From an uncultured Clostridia bacterium (GTDB lineage: Bacteria; Bacillota; Clostridia; TANB77; CAG-465): a DNA stretch of 37,878 nt. Where the stretch lies: the NCBI GenBank assembly GCA_944383035.1, contig CALWOE010000008.1:1-37878 (forward strand), in the 5' to 3' direction. A program made the position numbers and the translations under genes. Shown here one piece after another: positions 32,836-37,878 of the stretch (within the stretch, counting starts at the first letter, position 1; every line of letters begins with the position of its first letter). The notes under the pieces were generated by a model that did not search any database, had not been told where the DNA came from, and was given only the letters and a program-made list of their open reading frames with translations.

Positions 32836-34344
32836 ATATTTTTGTATCATTTCTTTTGCAGTTTCTACATCACTTTTATATTCTAATATTTTATTTCCTG
32901 CTTTTTGAGTTTTCTCTCTTCCTTTTCCAAGTAATAAAATTATACTATCATCATTCATATCAAAAGCCATTTTAAATGCTTTTTTTACTGCTTCTTCTCT
33001 ATCTTCTATTATTTCATAATTATCCGTATAATTTTTTACATATTTTGCTATTTCATCACATATATCTAATACTTTTTCGTATCCTGGATCATCTGCTGTT
33101 AAAAATATATAATCTGAATTTCTTCCAGCTATATTTCCTAAATCTTTTCTTCTTTGTACTGCCTTACTTCCAACAGAGCCAAATACACAAATTATTTTTC
33201 TATTTTTATATTCTTTTTGTGCTGTTTCAAAAACTTTACTAAAACTTAATTTATTATGTGCATAATCAATAATAGTAACAACTTTTCTATCAGATGTTGA
33301 ATATACTTCCATTCTTCCGCTTGCTTTTGCTACTTTTAAACCATTATATATACACTCGTATGGAATATTCATAATATCTGCTACAAGTATTGCACAAATA
33401 GCATTTTCAACATTAAATAATCCTGGCATACTAAGAATTATTTCTTTATCAAAATTTTTTGTATGAACTTTAAAAATTGTATTTAAATGATCTTTTTTTA
33501 TATCATAAGCATAAACATCTGCAGTCTTATTTTTTAAAGAATAAGTGTAGACCCTGCTACAATTCTCTTTTGCTTTTTTATATATTTTATCACTAAAGTT
33601 TGAATCTAAATTTACTATTCCTATATTTGATTTTTCAAATATTTTTAGTTTTGAATTAAAATAATCATCAAAATCTTTATGTTCTACGTTACTTATATGA
33701 TCTTCTGATATATTTAAAAAAATACCAATATTAAAATTTGTACTATAAACTCTATGATACTTTAAAGCTTGTGATGATACTTCCATAACTACATTTTTTA
33801 CTTTACTAAAAACTGAATTAAAAAATACATTTTCAAGTTCTAATGGAAGTGGTGTTGTAAGAGATGAAGTATATGTAGATACACCATCATAAGTATCTAT
33901 TGAAGATATTATTGCTGTATCTTTTTGATTATTTACTTTTGCATATTCATCTAGTATTGATTTTATATAATATGCTGTTGTTGTTTTTCCTTTTGTACCA
34001 GTTATTCCTATTACATTTAAAGAAGATGATGGATTTGAAAAATACAAATTACAAATAACACTCATAGCTTTTAATATATCATTTACTATAATTGCCATTG
34101 TATCATTATTATATTTTATTTCAGATACATAACATATACATCCTTTAGTTATTGCATCATTTAAATATTCAACTTTAAAATTATTACCTTTACATATAAA
34201 AAGTGTATTATTTTTTATTTTATTTGAATTATATGATATATTTTCTATATTTGCATCATTTACATCATTTTTATTATATATATCTACAATTAAATTATGT
34301 TCTTTTAAAATTTTAATATAATCTTTTATATTATATATTTTCAA
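32818..34344 (-). CDS. murE: UDP-N-acetylmuramyl tripeptide synthase, MurE family
   Basis: 508 aa Mur ligase that adds the third amino acid to UDP-MurNAc-L-Ala-D-Glu. ATP loop GTKGKTT (116-122), VVMEVSSQAL, NISEDHISNV, GLFNVENA and the C-terminal ligase domain are present. The meso-diaminopimelate recognition motif DNPR reads DDPG (418-421, in ADDPGYE), lacking the Arg, so L-Lys or another diamino acid may be the substrate. TTG start, with GGAGG 7 nt upstream. Own promoter and terminator. A MurE-like paralogue outside main-chain synthesis is possible. Confidence 0.85.
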   Translation of the reverse strand: MKIYNIKDYIKILKEHNLIVDIYNKNDVNDANIENISYNSNKIKNNTLFICKGNNFKVEYLNDAITKGCICYVSEIKYNNDTMAIIVNDILKAMSVICNLYFSNPSSSLNVIGITGTKGKTTTAYYIKSILDEYAKVNNQKDTAIISSIDTYDGVSTYTSSLTTPLPLELENVFFNSVFSKVKNVVMEVSSQALKYHRVYSTNFNIGIFLNISEDHISNVEHKDFDDYFNSKLKIFEKSNIGIVNLDSNFSDKIYKKAKENCSRVYTYSLKNKTADVYAYDIKKDHLNTIFKVHTKNFDKEIILSMPGLFNVENAICAILVADIMNIPYECIYNGLKVAKASGRMEVYSTSDRKVVTIIDYAHNKLSFSKVFETAQKEYKNRKIICVFGSVGSKAVQRRKDLGNIAGRNSDYIFLTADDPGYEKVLDICDEIAKYVKNYTDNYEIIEDREEAVKKAFKMAFDMNDDSIILLLGKGREKTQKAGNKILEYKSDVETAKEMIQKYNKVRA

Positions 34345-34384
34345 AATATTACCTCCAAAATTAATATATGTATTTATACAAAAT

Positions 34385-34413
34385 ATTATATATCAATTAT
34401 ATTAAAAAAGCAA
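34385..34413 (-). promoter_or_regulatory. Promoter of murE
   Basis: TTGCTT (34413-34408), 17-nt spacer, TATAAT (34390-34385). Confidence 0.65.
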
Positions 34414-34420
34414 ATAAAAA

Positions 34421-34444
34421 AGGCTTGAAATGAAATTCAAACCT
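34421..34444 (-). terminator. carD terminator
   Basis: 9-bp stem with one G-U pair (34444-34436 with 34429-34421) and T-run on the minus strand. Confidence 0.75.
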
Positions 34445-34470
34445 ATTATACTTACATAAAAATATTTATA

Positions 34471-35055
34471 TTAATCTAATCTTATCACATTATCTCCTGA
34501 ATCGTTATTATCATCACTTTCATTTAAAATTCCTTTTGAATCCATTTCAGTATTTAATCCTGCTTCATATGATTCTTTTATAATTTCTTCTATCTTATTA
34601 TCTATAACATCATGAGACATATCCTGTGATAATACCATTTCACTAATCAAAATATCTTTAGCTTTGGCAAGCATATTTTTTTCACCTATTGAAAGCCCTC
34701 TTTCCATATGTCTATGTGACAAATCTCTTACTACTTCTGCTACTTCTAAAATATCACCAGATTTTATTTTTTCTACATTTAAATGATATCTTTTACTCCA
34801 ATTTGCATCGTGTACATATGGCTCTTTTGGTTTTTCCAATACTTTATATACTTGCTCTGATATATCTTTATCAGAGATTTCTCTTACTCCTATTGCATCA
34901 GCATTTTTTGTTGGTACCATTAATTTCATACCATCAACAGGCATTTTAATTATATAATAGTTATTTATATCATTTAGCATTTCCTTTTCCTCTATTGAAA
35001 CTATTGTACCAGCACCGTGCATTGGGTATACTACTTTATCACCTACATTAAACAT
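34471..35055 (-). CDS. CarD family transcriptional regulator
   Basis: 194 aa. The N-terminal RNA polymerase interaction domain (about 1-70) is MFNVGDKVVYPMHGAGTI with YYIIKMP and KLMVPTKNA. A helical DNA-binding domain follows (about 85-165, WSKRYHLN, RDLSHRHMERGLS, GEKNMLAKAKDIL). The C-terminal tail is acidic (NESDDNNDSGDN). CarD/CdnL proteins bind RNA polymerase beta and stabilise open complexes. It lies directly downstream of disA but with its own promoter. Confidence 0.93.
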   Translation of the reverse strand: MFNVGDKVVYPMHGAGTIVSIEEKEMLNDINNYYIIKMPVDGMKLMVPTKNADAIGVREISDKDISEQVYKVLEKPKEPYVHDANWSKRYHLNVEKIKSGDILEVAEVVRDLSHRHMERGLSIGEKNMLAKAKDILISEMVLSQDMSHDVIDNKIEEIIKESYEAGLNTEMDSKGILNESDDNNDSGDNVIRLD

Positions 35056-35095
35056 GGTCTTACCTCCCTTTTAAAGACTTATCTAATACATTAAT

Positions 35096-35124
35096 ATTAT
35101 ACCACAAAATGCTTAAAAAGTAAA
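35096..35124 (-). promoter_or_regulatory. Promoter of carD
   Basis: TTTACT (35124-35119), 17-nt spacer, TATAAT (35101-35096). Confidence 0.7.
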
Positions 35125-35175
35125 GGTAAAATCGAATAATATTATGTAAATTTTTTGTATATTTATCTATGTATA

Positions 35176-36258
35176 CTATATATTATATCCTTTTAAAATA
35201 TATTGTTCTTGTAGTCTATTTAAAGATTGATTTATAATTTTTGCACGTATCTCTCCTATACCCTCTACATCATCTAATTCTTCTACTGTTGCAGAACAAA
35301 CATTTTGTAAATTTCCAAATGTTTCGACTGTTTTTTCAATAACATACATAGGCATTTTAGGAACTTTACTTAATATTCTAAATCCTCTTGGAGATACATT
35401 TACATCTAAAATCTCTGGTGTTATTTCATATCCAAGTAATTTTATTATTTTCTCTGCAATTACAAGTTCACTTTTATCAAGTTTACGTATATTGGCTAGT
35501 ATTTCTTCTGCTTTTTGAGAAATTTTAGGAGTTTTCCTTTTTAATTTCATATAGTCTTGAATTATTAATTTTTCTTCATTTTCTACATTAGCAATTATTT
35601 CTTCTAATTGAATATTAACAAGTCTTCCTTCATTACCAAGCTCAATTACATTTTTTGATACTTCTGTTTTCATTCTCATTATAATTTCACTTCTATAAAT
35701 TGAATTTGCAACTGTTTCTAAAGATACAATATCATCAAATTCATGTTCGCTAAGTAAATTTAACATATTATCAAACACAGTTTTATATTTTTCTAATGCT
35801 TCTAATGTTTGATTTGCTCTCATTACAACAGCTGAGATTTCATCTACTACATATCTAAAGTCACCTTTAAATATAGTTATAATACCTCTTCTTTGAGATA
35901 TACATATAACAAGTTCATTTGTTTGTTTTGCAACACGTTCAGCAGTTCTATGTCTTGTTCCTGTTTCTAAAGTTTTTATTTTATGATCTGGAACTAATTG
36001 TACATTTGCCATAAGTATTTTTTTCAAATCTTTACTTACAATAATAGCTCCATCCATTTTTGCAAGCTCATAAATACTTGCTGGTGTAAAATCTTGCTCT
36101 AATTTAAACCCACCATCTACAATATTCATTACATCTTCTGACTCAGAAACAACTATTAAAGCACCGGTTTTAGCTTTTAAAATATTATCTAAACCAGCCC
36201 TTAATGCTGTACCTGGTGCAAGTATTTTTAAAATATTTAAAATTTCTTCTTGTGACAA
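35176..36258 (-). CDS. disA: DNA integrity scanning diadenylate cyclase DisA
   Basis: 360 aa. N-terminal DAC domain with MDGA (68-71) and GTRHRTAE (100-107), the two motifs that form the c-di-AMP synthesis site. A helical linker and a C-terminal HhH DNA-binding domain (DDVEGIGEIRAKII) follow. DisA scans DNA and makes c-di-AMP, stopping at recombination intermediates. TTG start with GGAG upstream; radA ends 13 bp before it, and the two are normally co-transcribed because RadA modulates DisA. Confidence 0.96.
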   Translation of the reverse strand: MSQEEILNILKILAPGTALRAGLDNILKAKTGALIVVSESEDVMNIVDGGFKLEQDFTPASIYELAKMDGAIIVSKDLKKILMANVQLVPDHKIKTLETGTRHRTAERVAKQTNELVICISQRRGIITIFKGDFRYVVDEISAVVMRANQTLEALEKYKTVFDNMLNLLSEHEFDDIVSLETVANSIYRSEIIMRMKTEVSKNVIELGNEGRLVNIQLEEIIANVENEEKLIIQDYMKLKRKTPKISQKAEEILANIRKLDKSELVIAEKIIKLLGYEITPEILDVNVSPRGFRILSKVPKMPMYVIEKTVETFGNLQNVCSATVEELDDVEGIGEIRAKIINQSLNRLQEQYILKGYNI

Positions 36259-36271
36259 AATAACTCACTCC

Positions 36272-37666
36272 TTATTTTTTTAATATATACATAATAGCTT
36301 CTTCTATTGTATTTACTCCTATAAGTTTTGCTTTAATATCACTATTTTTCTCATCATTTTTAAATCTATCAACTTGTTTTTTATTACTTAATATAACATT
36401 ATACCCCATTTTAGATATTTGTCTTACTCTTTTTTCAAAGTTATTTGTACTTCTAACCTCGCCAGTAAGACCAATTTCACCTATAAAAACTGTTTTTTTG
36501 TCAATAGGTATATTTTTATAATTAGATACTATTGAAAGTGCAATAGCAAGATCACAAGCAGGCTCATCTAGTTTTATACCACCTATAACATTTACGTATA
36601 CATCTTGTGCACCCATATTTATATTACATCTTTTTTCTAAAACCGCAAGTATCATATTTAATCTATTAATATCAATTCCATTTGCTACTCTTCTTGGCAT
36701 GTTATAATACGAATGAGATGTTAAAGCTTGAACCTCTAATAATATTACAGAAGTTCCTTCAAGTGTTGGAACAATTGCAGTACCTGGTAAATTTGTGTTT
36801 GTATCACTTAAAAATACTTCTGACATATTAGTTACTTCAACCATACCAATATCCTGCATTTCAAAAACACCAATTTCATTTGTAGAACCAAATCTATTTT
36901 TCACGCCTCTTACAATCCTATGTAAAAAATATCTTTCTCCTTCTATATATAACACTGTATCTACCATATGCTCTAGGATTCTTGGACCAGCTATAACTCC
37001 ATCTTTGGTTACATGACCAATTACTATAACTGTTATTTTCTTTTTTTTAGCAATATACATAAGTCTTGCTGTAACTTCTTTTACTTGAGAAATACTACCT
37101 GGTACTGAAGTTATATCTTCATCATACATTGTTTGAATTGAATCTATTATTATAAATTTTGGTTCTGTATTTGCTATTTTATTTTCAATCTCTCCAAGAT
37201 TTGTTTCATTTAAAAACAATATATTATCAGAATTTACTTTTAATCTATCTGATCTTAATTTTACCTGTTCTTCTGATTCCTCTCCAGAAACATAAAGTAC
37301 TGTTCCATGTTTACTTAAATTATTACATACTTGCATTATTAATGTAGATTTTCCAATACCTGGTTCACCACCAATAAGTGTTAGTGATCCTTCTACTATT
37401 CCGCCACCAAATACTCTATCTAATTCTTCATAGCCAGTTTTTATTCTAACTGTATCTTTTACTATTATTTCATTTAATTTTTTTACTTTTGAATTTTCAT
37501 TAAAGGTATTTGAGAAAGATCTATTAGAAGATGATGATTTTGTTTTGCTTTTATTTACTTTTTCTTCAACAAAACTATTCCAATTATTACATCCTGGACA
37601 TCTACCTAACCATTTTGAACTTTCATATCCACATTCTTTACAAAAAAATACTGTATTTGTTGCCAT
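36272..37666 (-). CDS. radA: DNA repair protein RadA
   Basis: 464 aa. Branch-migration ATPase of recombination. N-terminal zinc finger Cys9, Cys12, Cys23, Cys26. Walker A is GEPGIGKST (100-108). KNRFGSTNEIG is the RadA-specific KNRFG motif, and a C-terminal Lon-like domain follows (about 340-464, no catalytic Ser). The open frame extends 8 codons further, but the ATG at 37666 has AGGAGC upstream and matches the family start. First gene of radA-disA. Confidence 0.96.
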   Translation of the reverse strand: MATNTVFFCKECGYESSKWLGRCPGCNNWNSFVEEKVNKSKTKSSSSNRSFSNTFNENSKVKKLNEIIVKDTVRIKTGYEELDRVFGGGIVEGSLTLIGGEPGIGKSTLIMQVCNNLSKHGTVLYVSGEESEEQVKLRSDRLKVNSDNILFLNETNLGEIENKIANTEPKFIIIDSIQTMYDEDITSVPGSISQVKEVTARLMYIAKKKKITVIVIGHVTKDGVIAGPRILEHMVDTVLYIEGERYFLHRIVRGVKNRFGSTNEIGVFEMQDIGMVEVTNMSEVFLSDTNTNLPGTAIVPTLEGTSVILLEVQALTSHSYYNMPRRVANGIDINRLNMILAVLEKRCNINMGAQDVYVNVIGGIKLDEPACDLAIALSIVSNYKNIPIDKKTVFIGEIGLTGEVRSTNNFEKRVRQISKMGYNVILSNKKQVDRFKNDEKNSDIKAKLIGVNTIEEAIMYILKK

Positions 37667-37694
37667 ATCAACGCTCCTACTTTTTCGCATTATA

Positions 37695-37722
37695 ATTATA
37701 TCATAAATTTAGCAAAAAACAA
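37695..37722 (-). promoter_or_regulatory. Promoter of radA-disA
   Basis: TTGTTT (37722-37717), 16-nt spacer, TATAAT (37700-37695). Confidence 0.5.
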
Positions 37723-37806
37723 TATATACTACTACTTATATTCTACTTATTTAACTTTTCTTATATGTTTTTTAATTTTATATATCTATGTTATAATATA
37801 TATTAA

Positions 37807-37878
37807 ATCGAGTAGGGAAATTTAAATTTTTTTCCCTCTCACACCACCGTACATGCCGTTCGGCATACGGCGGTTCAA
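37807..37878 (-). mobile_element. 3' end of a group II intron (domains V and VI), truncated by the window edge
   Basis: Reading the minus strand from 37878, AACCGCCGTATGCC and GGCATGTACGGTGG form the small bulged hairpin typical of domain V, with a CGAA-type loop and a conserved following GTGTGAGAGGG. Next a GGGAAA/TTTCCC hairpin fits domain VI. The intron would end at CTACTCGAT (37807). The rest, including any maturase gene, lies beyond the window. It is co-oriented with radA and about 85 bp upstream of its promoter. Local GC is far above the surroundings, consistent with an acquired element. Confidence 0.7.

Noticed and set aside
1-37878. tRNA or rRNA genes
   Set aside because: No cloverleaf with the T-loop/acceptor pattern and no rRNA-like stretch was seen in the intergenic regions.

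Overview
This window looks like chromosome from a very AT-rich, low-GC Gram-positive bacterium, probably an uncultured gut-type member of the Clostridia. The evidence is near-consensus sigma-A promoters (TTGACA/TTGAAA, 17-18 bp, TATAAT), strong AGGAGG ribosome sites, occasional TTG starts, a radA-disA-carD run, a NfeD/SPFH pair, AddA and a pgsA synthase. The genus cannot be named from the sequence. Most genes lie on the minus strand.

Layout. Positions 1-4.8 kb are an accessory block. It holds a DUF4143-type ATPase, a pilin-like protein with BspA leucine-rich repeats, and a coiled-coil protein, with two copies of a 240-bp regulatory repeat. Positions 4.9-18.4 kb are mostly housekeeping: rpsO, an M23 peptidase, nfeD-qmcA (plus strand), an MFS transporter, dnaE, pgsA, pgeF and addA. 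Positions 18.5-24.5 kb are a second accessory block. It holds three pilin-like proteins built as a nested series (174, 406 and 792 aa), two genes of an unrecognised LPEDxY-motif family with duplicated promoter/5'UTR hairpins, and a likely small RNA. Positions 24.7-29.0 kb (plus strand) carry tsaE-tsaB-rimI and a Lon-family protease. Positions 29.0-30.9 kb are a two-gene ATPase plus TOPRIM-like pair resembling a defence module. Positions 31.1-32.7 kb hold small membrane proteins and a frameshifted flavodoxin. Positions 32.8-37.7 kb are murE, carD, disA and radA. The last 70 bases match the 3' end of a group II intron.

Most notable signal. Each 240-bp repeat contains, in order on the minus strand, a sigma-A promoter, a micro-ORF with a good ribosome site, a (CA)12 tract encoding His-Thr repeats, and an intrinsic terminator. 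In copy 2 that terminator ends 27 nt before the surface-protein start codon. As sequenced, the micro-ORF stops right after the CA tract. Loss of one CA unit would open a frame that runs exactly into the 5' arm of the terminator, and this holds in both copies although the intervening sequence has diverged. This looks like a phase-variable, translation-controlled attenuator for a surface protein. I know of no described example, and it is untested.

Genes working together: RadA and DisA (DNA repair and c-di-AMP checkpoint) with CarD; TsaE/TsaB for tRNA t6A; DnaE and AddA for replication and repair; PgsA, MurE and M23 for the envelope. The pilin-like proteins probably form a co-expressed surface set, since all have a TACTTGAAAA-like -35 element, but no pilus assembly gene lies in the window.
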